From positions 1-64,000 of the forward strand of contig CACGHT010000001.1 in the NCBI GenBank assembly GCA_902572925.1: a DNA stretch of 64,000 nt. The letters are read 5' to 3'. Every line of letters starts with the position of its first letter. The stretch's first letter is position 1. Source of the stretch: an uncultured Pelagibacteraceae bacterium (GTDB lineage: Bacteria; Pseudomonadota; Alphaproteobacteria; Pelagibacterales; Pelagibacteraceae). Shown here piece after piece: positions 48,180-56,689 of the stretch. A program made the translations under genes and the position numbers. The notes beneath the pieces are model-generated. The model was not told where the DNA came from, ran no database searches, and saw only the letters and a list, made by a program, of their open reading frames with translations.

Positions 48180-49057
48180 GCTGCTTTTTTCTTTCTAACA
48201 AGTTTCTGATAACTTTCATTAAGACCAATAATTAAATCACAAACTTTAAATTCATTTTCAGCGATACAAGATACCGGGGTTACCTCTGCTGCAGTTCCGG
48301 TTAAAAAACATCCAACAAAATTCTTCAGCTCTGTGGGGTTTATTTTTCTTTCATGAACTTTAATATTTTTTGAATTTGCAATTTCAATTACTGTTCTTCT
48401 AGTAATTCCATCTAGGAAAGAGTCTGGTAACGGCGTGTGTAACTCACCATTCGAATCTTTAAAAAAAATATTTGCACCAGTAGCTTCAGCAATATTACCT
48501 TCATGATCTAGCATTAAAGAATCTGTATAACCATTTTTTTCTGCCTCATGTTTTGAAAGAGTGCATATCATATAAAGACCTGAAGCTTTTGTGTCCCATG
48601 GTATTGTATTAGGAGCCGGTCTTCTCCAATTAGAAATATTTAATCTGATACCCTCAACTTTTAATTTTGGGTCGAAATAGGACCCCCACTCCCATGTTGC
48701 TATTGCAACATGAATTTTGGTTTGTTGAGCTGAGATCGCCATCATCTCACTCCCCCTCCATGCAACTGGCCTTACATAACCATTTTCAACTTTTTGATTT
48801 TTAATTATAGACTTTGATGCTGCATTAATTTCCTCCTCTGTGTAGGGAATTTCAAAACCCATTCGTTTTGCTGAATGAAAAAATCTTGAAGTATGTTCCT
48901 CTAGTTTAAAGATTGAACCATCATAAACTCTCTCTCCTTCAAAAACACAACTAGCATAATGTAATCCGTGGCTTAAAACATGCACTTTGACATTTGACCA
49001 ATCTACTAATTCTCCGTTGTACCATATTTTTCCAGATCTTTTGTCGTAAGGTATCAT
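48176..49057 (-). CDS. ilvE: Branched-chain amino acid aminotransferase
   Basis: 293-residue class IV PLP aminotransferase interconverting Leu/Ile/Val and their keto acids. KIWYNGELVDWSNVKVHVLSHGLHYA at the start, the PLP lysine in WDTKASGLYMI, and DHEGNIAEATGANIFF with LDGITRRTVIEIA are standard. Alphaproteobacterial IlvE of this form lies next to marR/response-regulator genes, as here, divergent over about 66-69 bp. Confidence 0.93.
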   Translation of the reverse strand: MIPYDKRSGKIWYNGELVDWSNVKVHVLSHGLHYASCVFEGERVYDGSIFKLEEHTSRFFHSAKRMGFEIPYTEEEINAASKSIIKNQKVENGYVRPVAWRGSEMMAISAQQTKIHVAIATWEWGSYFDPKLKVEGIRLNISNWRRPAPNTIPWDTKASGLYMICTLSKHEAEKNGYTDSLMLDHEGNIAEATGANIFFKDSNGELHTPLPDSFLDGITRRTVIEIANSKNIKVHERKINPTELKNFVGCFLTGTAAEVTPVSCIAENEFKVCDLIIGLNESYQKLVRKKKAA

Positions 49058-49126
49058 GTATGAAATATAAAATTATTACTGAAAAATATCTATGTATATA
49101 TAATATGTCAATATAACTTACCTGTG

Positions 49127-49564
49127 ATGAAAGAGCTTTTGTATTTAAAAGACGAACAATTGAAACATTTAATTGAAAAATTATTTGTCAGCTATAGAGA
49201 AACGTTTTCAGATTCCAAAAAAATTCTCAATAAATATCATATAGGTTTAGCTCATCAGAAGACTATTCATTTAATATCTATGTATGAGGGAATTTCCATT
49301 TCTGAGCTAATGGGAAAATTAAAAGTTACCAAACAAAGTCTTAATAGAGTTTTAAAAGATCTTATTAAACTTGAAATTATATTTTTTAAAAAAGATGAAT
49401 TTGATACTAGAATTAAACATATTTTCTTAAATGAGAAAGGAAAAAAAATTTTTAAAGAGATTTTTGAGATTCAAAAAAAAAGAATTTATAATGCTTTATT
49501 AAATTCAAGTTCACAAGAAGTTCTAAATTTTGATGAAGTTTTAAAAAGAATAATCAATGGATAA
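49127..49564 (+). CDS. MarR-family transcriptional regulator
   Basis: 145-146 residues (GTG at 49124 is followed at once by ATG at 49127). A winged helix-turn-helix is visible: GISISELMGKLKVTKQSLNRVLKDLIKLEIIFFKKDEFDTRIKHIFLNEKGK. It overlaps the response-regulator gene by 8 bp. The set MarR-response regulator next to ilvE, with cytochrome bc1 genes not far away, recalls petP-petR of Rhodobacter capsulatus. That comparison is from general knowledge; the regulon here is unknown. Confidence 0.85.
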   Translation: MKELLYLKDEQLKHLIEKLFVSYRETFSDSKKILNKYHIGLAHQKTIHLISMYEGISISELMGKLKVTKQSLNRVLKDLIKLEIIFFKKDEFDTRIKHIFLNEKGKKIFKEIFEIQKKRIYNALLNSSSQEVLNFDEVLKRIING

Positions 49565-50234
49565 TTTTTTGGCACATATTTTATTAGTAGACGATGATGA
49601 AGGAATCAGATCTTTAGTAAAAAGATATCTAAATGAGAAAAAATATTTAGTTACAACTGCAGACAATGCAGAAAATGCTTCTGAAAAAATAAAGGCTATC
49701 AAATTTGATCTCATTATTTTAGATATAATGATGCCAGGAAAAAGTGGTCTTGACTTTTTAAATGAACATAAAAAGGATATTAATACACCAGTCATTTTGT
49801 TAACCGCCAAAGGTGAGCCAAATGAACGAATAGAAGGACTTGAGATGGGTGCTGATGATTATTTACCCAAACCTTTTGAGCCTAAAGAACTTGATTTAAG
49901 AATTAAGAATATTGTTAATAAGACAAAACAAGTTAATTTAAAAAGAGTTATAGAATTTGAGAAAGTCAAAATTGATTTGAACAAGAAAATAATTTTTCAA
50001 GATAAAATGGAATTTAAAATTAATAATACAGAGAAAATTATATTAGAAAAGATGATAGATAATCCAGGAAAAATATTTGCTAGAGAAGAGATAGGTAAAT
50101 TAATTGATTTGGATAAAGAAAGATCGATTGATGTAATTATAACAAGACTAAGAAAAAAAATTGAGATCAATCCGAAAAATCCAAAATTTCTTCAAACAAT
50201 TAGAGGTGCTGGTTATGTTTTATGGATTGAGTAA
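49557..50234 (+). CDS. OmpR-family response regulator
   Basis: 225 residues. Receiver domain 1-120 with the acidic pocket VDDDE (11-15), phospho-acceptor Asp56 in LIILDIMMPG, Thr83 and Lys105 all present. C-terminal OmpR/PhoB winged helix (about 130-225) ends in the RxxGYVLW-type RGAGYVLWIE. Full length. Cotranscribed with the MarR gene (8-bp overlap) and the kinase gene (20-bp overlap), so the kinase is its likely partner. Resembles OmpR or PetR; target genes unknown. Confidence 0.9.
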   Translation: MDNFLAHILLVDDDEGIRSLVKRYLNEKKYLVTTADNAENASEKIKAIKFDLIILDIMMPGKSGLDFLNEHKKDINTPVILLTAKGEPNERIEGLEMGADDYLPKPFEPKELDLRIKNIVNKTKQVNLKRVIEFEKVKIDLNKKIIFQDKMEFKINNTEKIILEKMIDNPGKIFAREEIGKLIDLDKERSIDVIITRLRKKIEINPKNPKFLQTIRGAGYVLWIE

Positions 50235-51534
50235 ATTTTTCAAAAATTTACTTCCAAAAAGATTATTTTATCGAGCTTTATTAATTGTAGCTATACCAAT
50301 AATTCTTATTCAACTAACTATAACTATTGTTTTTTTTGATAGTCTTTGGATAAAAACTAATAAAGGAATGACAAGAGCATTGGTAAGTGAGATACAAACG
50401 TTCATTGAAGTTTATAGTAATGATAATTATGAGAAAGATGAAATTAAAAATATTTTCTCATTATACCAAGATTTAAATATTGAGTTTGTAGAAGATCAAA
50501 ATTTTAAATTTTTCTACAATGAAAGATGGTTTAGTCCTATTGATAGGACATTAAGAAGAGAATTGAAATCAAAATTTGGGTCTGAAATATTTTGGTTTGA
50601 TACCACTAGTTATAAGGAATTAGTTGATTTAAGAGTCAAATATCAAAATGGTTATTTCAAATTTATAGTTCCAAAAGATAGACTCACAAGTACTTCTGCA
50701 AGATTGTTTGGATTGTGGATAACTGTTCCTGCATTCGTAGTCGTAATTATTTCTCTTATATTTTTAAAAAATCAAACGAGACCAATCACAGCTTTAGCAA
50801 AAGCTGCTGAAAAATTTGGAAGAGGGGAAAATGTAGATGAATTTAAGCCTTCTGGTGCAGCTGAGATACGTCAAGCAGGTTATGAGTTTGATAGAATGAG
50901 AAAAAGAATAATGAGACATCTAAATCAAAGATCTGAAATGCTGTCTGGGATTAGTCATGATTTGAGAACACCCTTAACGAGAATGAAATTACAAACTGAG
51001 TTTATAAAAGACAAATCCTTAGCTAAGAAGTTGACCGAGGATATAAATGAAATGGAAAAAATGCTCAATGAATATTTACAGTTTACAAGTTCCTCATTTA
51101 TGGAAAAGGATGAGCTGTTCAATCTCAGCGATTTAATAGATGAGATTATTAGTAAATATAATAATGAAAACATAACAAAAGAAATATCACAAAAGATTTA
51201 TTTAAATGGTAGAAAAAATCTAATTAAAAGATGTCTTAATAATCTGTTAGAAAATTCTATCAAATATGGGAATAAAATAAATGTTGATCTTCAAAAAAAA
51301 AAATCGAGCTTAATAATAAAAATTGAGGACGATGGTCCAGGAATACCAGAAAGTGAATATGATAATGTATTTAAACCTTTCTACAAAATTGACAAAGGAA
51401 GAGCAGACTCCAAATCCAGTGTAGGACTTGGTCTGTCAATAGCATCTGACATTGTGCGTTCTCACGGTGGTTATATAAAGTTGAATAAATCCAATTTGAA
51501 TGGACTTGAGGTTAAGATTTTTTTACCCGTTTAA
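50215..51534 (+). CDS. EnvZ-type sensor histidine kinase
   Basis: 439 residues from ATG 50215; a TTG at 50161 would add 18 residues from an overlapping frame. Two transmembrane segments (about 17-40 and 161-182) flank a periplasmic domain of about 120 residues. A HAMP domain follows, then the H-box SGISHDLRTPLTRMKLQ, N-box LNNLLENSIKYG, G1 DDGPGIPES and G2 GLGLSIASDIVRSHGG. It autophosphorylates and likely signals to the preceding regulator. An 11-A run (51293-51303) lies in the ATPase domain coding region. Its 3' end overlaps the convergent ubiK gene by 23 bp. Confidence 0.9.
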   Translation: MFYGLSKFFKNLLPKRLFYRALLIVAIPIILIQLTITIVFFDSLWIKTNKGMTRALVSEIQTFIEVYSNDNYEKDEIKNIFSLYQDLNIEFVEDQNFKFFYNERWFSPIDRTLRRELKSKFGSEIFWFDTTSYKELVDLRVKYQNGYFKFIVPKDRLTSTSARLFGLWITVPAFVVVIISLIFLKNQTRPITALAKAAEKFGRGENVDEFKPSGAAEIRQAGYEFDRMRKRIMRHLNQRSEMLSGISHDLRTPLTRMKLQTEFIKDKSLAKKLTEDINEMEKMLNEYLQFTSSSFMEKDELFNLSDLIDEIISKYNNENITKEISQKIYLNGRKNLIKRCLNNLLENSIKYGNKINVDLQKKKSSLIIKIEDDGPGIPESEYDNVFKPFYKIDKGRADSKSSVGLGLSIASDIVRSHGGYIKLNKSNLNGLEVKIFLPV

Positions 51535-51760
51535 TCTTTTTTTTTAAAACCTTTTTTTTTTCAAGTTCATTTTCCAAATTTTCGACTCTTTTAGCTAAGA
51601 TATCAAATTCATCCTTACTTGTTAATTTCATTTTGAATACGATTTCATCTCTTTTTGATTTTAAAATGTTTACTATCTCATTTTTTAAGTCTCTAGATGA
51701 AACTAAACCTTGTTCTAGAAGTTTAGTAAATTTATCAAAAACAAATTTTGAATTTTTCAT
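51512..51760 (-). CDS. ubiK: UbiK/YqiC accessory factor (BMFP family)
   Basis: 82 residues: an amphipathic N-terminal helix (FVFDKFTKLLEQGLVSSRDLKNEIVNI), then a C-terminal coiled coil (FDILAKRVENLENELEKKK) and a basic lysine tail. This is the build of YqiC/UbiK, a trimeric membrane-active helper of the ubiquinone biosynthesis complex. In alphaproteobacteria the gene is commonly divergent from lgt, as here (50 bp between starts). The basic tail overlaps the histidine kinase 3' end. Confidence 0.82.
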   Translation of the reverse strand: MKNSKFVFDKFTKLLEQGLVSSRDLKNEIVNILKSKRDEIVFKMKLTSKDEFDILAKRVENLENELEKKKVLKKKIKRVKKS

Positions 51761-51810
51761 ATATTTATTAAATAAGTTATTATATCTTTAATCTATTATT
51801 ATAATTAAAA

Positions 51811-52587
51811 ATGTTCATTAATAATTTTGACCCAGTTGCATTTACTTTATTTTCATTAGAATTTAGATGGTATTCTTTATCATATATATTTGGAATTATC
51901 GCTGGATGGGTTTTGGCAAAAAGAATTTTTATAAAAGATGATAATTTAAAAGAGAAATTTGACGACTACATTACTTATATAATCTTAGGTATTATAATTG
52001 GTGGAAGATTAGGTTACGTAATATTTTATAATTTAGATTACTATTTAGAAAACATTTTTGAAATATTTAAAATTTGGAATGGAGGAATGTCATTCCATGG
52101 TGGACTATTAGGTGTAATTGTGATGAGCGTATGGTTTGCAAAAAAACATAATCATAATTCTTATATTTATCTTGATATTGTTTCGTTAGTCGCCCCAATA
52201 GGAATTTTTTTTGGACGTATTGCAAATTTTATAAATTCAGAGCTTTATGGCAAAGAAACAACTTTACCATGGGGAATTAAATTTGAAAAAATTGATGAAA
52301 TATATCGTCATCCATCTCAACTTTATGAGGCTTTTTTTGAGGGACTGTTATTATTTTTTATATTGATATATTTTCGAAAAGAGTCCTCAGCTAAAAATCC
52401 TGGTTTCTTATCTGGAATATTTTTAATATTTTACTCTGTTTTTAGATTTTTTATAGAATTTTTAAGATTGCCAGATGAACAATTAGGTTACGTTCTATTT
52501 AACTTGAGTATGGGGCAAATTTTATGTTTAGTTTTTTTTATATTTGGTTCTTATTTAACTTTAAAAAAATATGATCACCAAAAATAA
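51811..52587 (+). CDS. lgt: Prolipoprotein diacylglyceryl transferase
   Basis: 258-residue inner-membrane enzyme that attaches diacylglycerol to the lipobox cysteine of prolipoproteins such as BamD. Seven or so hydrophobic segments. Family motifs GGRLGYVIFYNL, MSFHGGLLGV, GRIANFINSELYGKET, PWGIKF and HPSQLYEAFFEGL are intact. Overlaps the midA-like gene by 17 bp. Confidence 0.96.
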   Translation: MFINNFDPVAFTLFSLEFRWYSLSYIFGIIAGWVLAKRIFIKDDNLKEKFDDYITYIILGIIIGGRLGYVIFYNLDYYLENIFEIFKIWNGGMSFHGGLLGVIVMSVWFAKKHNHNSYIYLDIVSLVAPIGIFFGRIANFINSELYGKETTLPWGIKFEKIDEIYRHPSQLYEAFFEGLLLFFILIYFRKESSAKNPGFLSGIFLIFYSVFRFFIEFLRLPDEQLGYVLFNLSMGQILCLVFFIFGSYLTLKKYDHQK

Positions 52588-53620
52588 TTTTGAAATCTCT
52601 TTAGATAAATTTATCGATTTTGCTCTATATGATAAAAAAAAAGGATATTACATGCAAAAAAACCCTTTTGGACCAAAGGGTGATTTTATAACTGCACCAA
52701 ATATTTCTAGAATGTTTTCTGAAATGATAGCTGTATGGATTTTAGGTTTTTGGGAAAATTTAGGAACCCCAAAAAAAATTAATTTAGTAGAACTTGGTGC
52801 AGGAAACGGAGAAATGATGAAAATATTTTTAGAAACTTTTAAAAAATTTCCAGCGTTTTTAAGTTCATGTAATATTTTAATTCATGAAAAAAGTCTAAAA
52901 TTAAAGAAAATTCAAAAAAACAAATTGTACAAAGAAAAAGTTATTTGGATTTCTGATCTGAAACAAATAAAAAAATTTCCAACTATTTTTATTGCTAATG
53001 AGTTTTTTGATGCAGTTGCAATAAAACAATTTATTAAAAAAAAAGATCTTTGGTTTGAAAGATATGTAAATTTTAAAAATCAAAAAAAGCCCTTTTTTTG
53101 TGAAAGAAAGTTTAATATGAAAAAATTTGAAAAAGAAATTGATTATAATATCTCAAAAGACCAAAAATTTATTGAATACTCCCTAGTTGGAACAAATTAT
53201 TTAAAAAAAGTTGCTAAAATAATTAAAAAAAATAATGGCGGTCTTCTAATGATAGATTATGGGTATATGGAAAAGGGAATGAAAAATACTCTTAAATCGA
53301 TTTCAAATCATAAACATAACAGTGTTTTAAAAAATATCGGTACTTCGGATATTACTCATAATATCAATTTTTTCTTGTTTAAGAAAATTATCAATCAATT
53401 AGGTGGTTTAAAAAACTTAATAACGACTCAAGGAAGCTTTTTAGTAAAATTAGGAATAAAAAATAGAGCTGAAATAATTTCACAAAATCAAAGCTTCTCA
53501 AAAAAAGCAGATATTTATTACAGATTAAAAAGACTAATAGATGAGAAAGAAATGGGAAATTTATTTAAGGTAATGTTTATTAAAAAGAAAAGTAATAAAT
53601 ATAAATTGGGGTTTAATTGA
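52571..53620 (+). CDS. MidA/NDUFAF7-family SAM-dependent methyltransferase
   Basis: 349 residues, DUF185/COG1565 family: FALYDKKKGYYMQKNPFGPKGDFITAPNIS near the N-terminus, the SAM motif VELGAGNGEMM, then FIANEFFDAVAIKQFI and LMIDYGYME. In mitochondria NDUFAF7 dimethylates an arginine of complex I subunit NDUFS2; an equivalent role in a bacterial NADH dehydrogenase is inferred. Lgt-midA-pgeF is a recurrent alphaproteobacterial neighbourhood. It overlaps lgt by 17 bp and pgeF by 4 bp. Confidence 0.88.
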   Translation: MITKNNFEISLDKFIDFALYDKKKGYYMQKNPFGPKGDFITAPNISRMFSEMIAVWILGFWENLGTPKKINLVELGAGNGEMMKIFLETFKKFPAFLSSCNILIHEKSLKLKKIQKNKLYKEKVIWISDLKQIKKFPTIFIANEFFDAVAIKQFIKKKDLWFERYVNFKNQKKPFFCERKFNMKKFEKEIDYNISKDQKFIEYSLVGTNYLKKVAKIIKKNNGGLLMIDYGYMEKGMKNTLKSISNHKHNSVLKNIGTSDITHNINFFLFKKIINQLGGLKNLITTQGSFLVKLGIKNRAEIISQNQSFSKKADIYYRLKRLIDEKEMGNLFKVMFIKKKSNKYKLGFN

Positions 53621-54375
53621 TAGTTTCAAAAAAATTATCTAAATTAAAAGAAATCGAACATGGTTTTTTCAATAATAAAGGTGGGTGCTCGACAGGTATT
53701 TATAAAAGTTTAAATTGTGGACCAGGTTCCAATGACTACAAAACAAAAGTTCTTAAAAATTTAAGAATTGTTAAAAAAAAAATTAGTAAAAATTCAAAAA
53801 ATATTTTTTTACTCCATCAAATACATAGTAATAAATTTATTTTCATCAATAAATATTCTAAATACCTAAAAAAAAAGAGAGCAGATGCAGTAATTACTGA
53901 CATTCCAGGATTGCCAATTGGAATTCTTACAGCTGATTGTGTACCAATATTAATTTATGATAAACAAAAAAAGATGGTAGCTGCTATTCATGCTGGATGG
54001 AAAGGTGCATATAAAGGAATTATTTCAAAAGTAATAAATTTCATGATTAAAAAGGGTTGTGAAAAAAAAAGTATAATTGCTGTTATAGGTCCTTGTATTG
54101 CTCAAAAAAGCTATAACGTAAAAGAAGATTTTAAAAGAAAATTCATAAAAAAAGATAAAAGAAATAAAGTTTTTTTTAAAAAAAGAAAAAACTTAATTTA
54201 TTTTGATTTATCAAAATATGTTAAATTACAACTCAAATTGATGAAAATCACAAATTTAGAGACGATAAATATTGATACTTTTCCTAAAAAAAATAATTTT
54301 TTTAGTGCAAGAAGATCTTTGCATTTAAATCATGATGATTATGGTAGAAATATTTCATTAATTATGATTAATTAG
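53617..54375 (+). CDS. pgeF: Peptidoglycan editing factor PgeF (YfiH, multicopper-like)
   Basis: 252 residues; TTG start overlapping the previous stop (TTGA). The laccase-domain/YfiH motifs are present: HGFFNNKGGCSTGIYKSLN, HQIHSN, ADAVITDIPGLPIGILTADCVPIL, IHAGWKGAYKGI, and IGPCIAQKSYNV. The His/Cys/His zinc-site set of the family (HQ, DC, HAGW) is intact. In E. coli PgeF removes faulty L-Ser-containing precursors; related proteins act on purine nucleosides. Fits the envelope theme of the lgt cluster. Confidence 0.9.
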   Translation: MIVSKKLSKLKEIEHGFFNNKGGCSTGIYKSLNCGPGSNDYKTKVLKNLRIVKKKISKNSKNIFLLHQIHSNKFIFINKYSKYLKKKRADAVITDIPGLPIGILTADCVPILIYDKQKKMVAAIHAGWKGAYKGIISKVINFMIKKGCEKKSIIAVIGPCIAQKSYNVKEDFKRKFIKKDKRNKVFFKKRKNLIYFDLSKYVKLQLKLMKITNLETINIDTFPKKNNFFSARRSLHLNHDDYGRNISLIMIN

Positions 54376-54384
54376 AGTTTCTCA

Positions 54385-55317
54385 ATGAAATTATTAACTG
54401 GAAACAGCAATAAAGTTTTAAGTAAAAACATTGCTAAATACTTAAAAACAAAACTTGTAAATTCAAGCATTAGAAAATTTGCTGATGGTGAAATTTATAT
54501 TGAAATAAATGAAAATATAAGAGGAAACAGTATTTTCATTGTTCAGTCTATCTCCTCTCCAGCAAATGATAATCTAATGGAATTGTTATTATGTATTGAT
54601 GCTCTTAAGAGGTCGTCGGCAAAAAATATAACAGCGGTAATACCGTATTTTGGATACGCAAGACAAGATAGAAAGGTTGTTCCAAGAACTTCCATATCTG
54701 CAAAACTTGTTTCAAATTTAATTACTAAAGCAGGTGCTGATAGAGTGGTAACAGTAGATTTGCATGCAGGTCAAATTCAAGGTTTCTTTGATATTCCCGT
54801 TGATAACTTATTTTCTACTCCGATATTTGCAAGACACGCTAGAAAGAAAATTAAGAGTAAAAAAATTATTTGTGTTGCACCTGATGTGGGAGGAACAGAA
54901 AGAGCTAGAGCACTTGGAAAACTTTTAAATGTAGGACTAGCTATTGTTGACAAAAGAAGACCTAAGCCTGGGCAATCACAAGTTATGAACGTCATCGGTG
55001 ATGTAAAAGGTCAAACCTGTATTATAGTTGATGACATAATCGATTCAGGTGGCACAATTGTAAATGCAGCAAAAGCTTTGAAATCTCGAGGAGCAAAAGA
55101 TGTTTATGTTTACATTACTCACGGGGTTTTAAGTGGAGATGCAATTAAAAAAATTAAAAGTTCAGTGATTAAAAATTTAGTTATAACCGATACAATAGAC
55201 AATGTTCATAAAACTAAAAATGTTAAAAATATTGAGGTTTTACCCATATCAGGTCTTATGGGTGAAGCAATAAAGAGAATTTCAAATTCAACATCCGTAT
55301 CAGATTTATTTAAATAA
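54385..55317 (+). CDS. prs: Ribose-phosphate pyrophosphokinase
   Basis: 310-residue PRPP synthase, supplying PRPP for purines, pyrimidines, histidine and NAD. Full class I length. KFADGEIYIEINENIRG, YFGYARQDRKVVPRTSISAK, the metal/PRPP region VDLHAGQIQGFFDIPVDN, CVAPDVGGTERARALGK and the PRPP loop VDDIIDSGGT are all canonical. Followed by rplY after 43 bp, the common prs-rplY-pth-ychF order. Confidence 0.97.
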   Translation: MKLLTGNSNKVLSKNIAKYLKTKLVNSSIRKFADGEIYIEINENIRGNSIFIVQSISSPANDNLMELLLCIDALKRSSAKNITAVIPYFGYARQDRKVVPRTSISAKLVSNLITKAGADRVVTVDLHAGQIQGFFDIPVDNLFSTPIFARHARKKIKSKKIICVAPDVGGTERARALGKLLNVGLAIVDKRRPKPGQSQVMNVIGDVKGQTCIIVDDIIDSGGTIVNAAKALKSRGAKDVYVYITHGVLSGDAIKKIKSSVIKNLVITDTIDNVHKTKNVKNIEVLPISGLMGEAIKRISNSTSVSDLFK

Positions 55318-55360
55318 ATTTCTTGATTATTTGTAAACATGAGTTAAAAAGCTCTGTTTT

Positions 55361-56098
55361 ATGAATTCAATAGAAGCTAACATTAGAGATAATTCCACTA
55401 AAGGGCAATTAAACGCTATAAGAAATAGTGGAAATGTTCCAGCCATTATCTACGGTGGTAAAGATAAAAATCAAAAGATATCTATTTCTAAAAAATTACT
55501 TAAGACTTTTATTGAAAAAGAAAATTTCTTCTCAAACATAATTACTCTAAAGGTAGATGGTAGTAATCAAAATGTATTACCAAGAGAAATAAAATATCAT
55601 ATTTTAACCGATGAACCAATTCATGTAGATTTTTTAAGAGTGCTACCAGGTGTGAAAATAAAAATAGAAATTCCAGTAAATTTTATTAATCACGAAAAAT
55701 CTCCCGGTCTTAAAAGAGGTGGGGTGCTAAACATTGTTAGAAGAAAAGTAGAATTAAAATGTCCAAGTGAAAAGATTCCTGAAAATTTAACGTTAGACTT
55801 AGATGGCGTTGATATTGGTGAGAGTTTTAAAATCTCTTCAGTTAAATTAGATCCAGAAGTTGTTCCAACAATTCAAGGAAGAGATTTTGTAATAGCAACA
55901 TTAGCAGCTCCAACAGTTATGAAAGAACCTGAAAAACCTGCTGAAGCAGAAGCTGCAGAGGGTGAAGAAGGTGCAGAGGGTGCAACTGCTGCAGCGGCGG
56001 ATGGGGATAAAGCTGCTCCTGAGGGTGATAAAGGAGATAAAAAAGAGGGTGATGATAAAAAACCTGCTGACAAAAAACCTCCTGAAGAAAAAAAATAA
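55361..56098 (+). CDS. rplY: Ribosomal protein bL25 (CTC/TL5 form) with charged C-terminal tail
   Basis: 245 residues. Residues 1 to about 90 are the 5S rRNA-binding L25 domain (RNSGNVPAIIYGGK; IHVDFLRV), and about 95-185 the TL5/CTC beta domain (VNFINHEKSPGLKRGGVLNIV). The last 55-60 residues are a low-complexity tail of Glu/Ala/Gly, then Asp/Lys/Pro, ending in PPEEKK. The DNA of the tail (55930-56095) is visibly richer in G and C than its surroundings. Binds 5S rRNA in the large subunit; the tail is presumably disordered. Confidence 0.93.
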   Translation: MNSIEANIRDNSTKGQLNAIRNSGNVPAIIYGGKDKNQKISISKKLLKTFIEKENFFSNIITLKVDGSNQNVLPREIKYHILTDEPIHVDFLRVLPGVKIKIEIPVNFINHEKSPGLKRGGVLNIVRRKVELKCPSEKIPENLTLDLDGVDIGESFKISSVKLDPEVVPTIQGRDFVIATLAAPTVMKEPEKPAEAEAAEGEEGAEGATAAAADGDKAAPEGDKGDKKEGDDKKPADKKPPEEKK

Positions 56099-56128
56099 TC
56101 AACTAAATTGAAAATTAATCAATAGATC

Positions 56129-56689
56129 ATGCTTTTATTTGTAGGATTGGGTAATCCAACACCAGACAGCGAAAATAATCGACATAATGTTGGGTTTAAA
56201 ATTATAGACGCAATTAACAAAAAATTTAGTTTATCAAAACAAAAACCAAAATTTAAAGGCCTATTAACAACCGGCAATATAGGAAATGTTAAAGTTTATG
56301 CCATCAAACCTTTGACCTTTATGAATAATTCAGGAATTTGTATTAGAGAGCTTATTGAATATTTTAAAATTGATGCTCAAGATGTGATAGTTTTTCATGA
56401 TGATCTAGATGTGGAATTTGGAAAAATTAAAGCTAAGTTTGGAGGATCAAGTGCGGGACACAATGGAATTGCTTCAATTGATAAGTTTATTGGCAAAGAT
56501 TATTCTAGAGTAAGAATAGGTATTGGTAAACCCAAAGGAAACATCGAAGTTGCAGATTACGTTTTACAAAATTTTGATGAGGATGAATCATTAGGTATTG
56601 AAAAAATATCAAACCACATAAATGACTCAATTTCTTTTCTTGTTGAAAAAAAATTAGATCTTTTTTCTAGTACAGTAAATAATAAATAA
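56129..56689 (+). CDS. pth: Peptidyl-tRNA hydrolase
   Basis: 186 residues. It frees tRNAs from aborted peptidyl-tRNA. The GLGNP start motif, NRHNVGF with catalytic His19, PLTFMNNSG, and FHDDLDVEFGKIKAKFGGSSAGHNGI with the catalytic Asp91/92 pair are standard. Length slightly below E. coli (194). Shares TAATG with ychF, indicating coupling. Confidence 0.97.
   Translation: MLLFVGLGNPTPDSENNRHNVGFKIIDAINKKFSLSKQKPKFKGLLTTGNIGNVKVYAIKPLTFMNNSGICIRELIEYFKIDAQDVIVFHDDLDVEFGKIKAKFGGSSAGHNGIASIDKFIGKDYSRVRIGIGKPKGNIEVADYVLQNFDEDESLGIEKISNHINDSISFLVEKKLDLFSSTVNNK

Noticed and set aside
50161-50214. TTG start for the histidine kinase
   Set aside because: The extra residues come from the overlapping response-regulator frame; the ATG at 50215 gives a normal short cytoplasmic N-terminus before the first membrane segment.
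55873-56102. Two antisense open frames rich in Ser/Ala/Pro or His/Leu/Gln
   Set aside because: They are the reverse readings of the low-complexity tail of L25.
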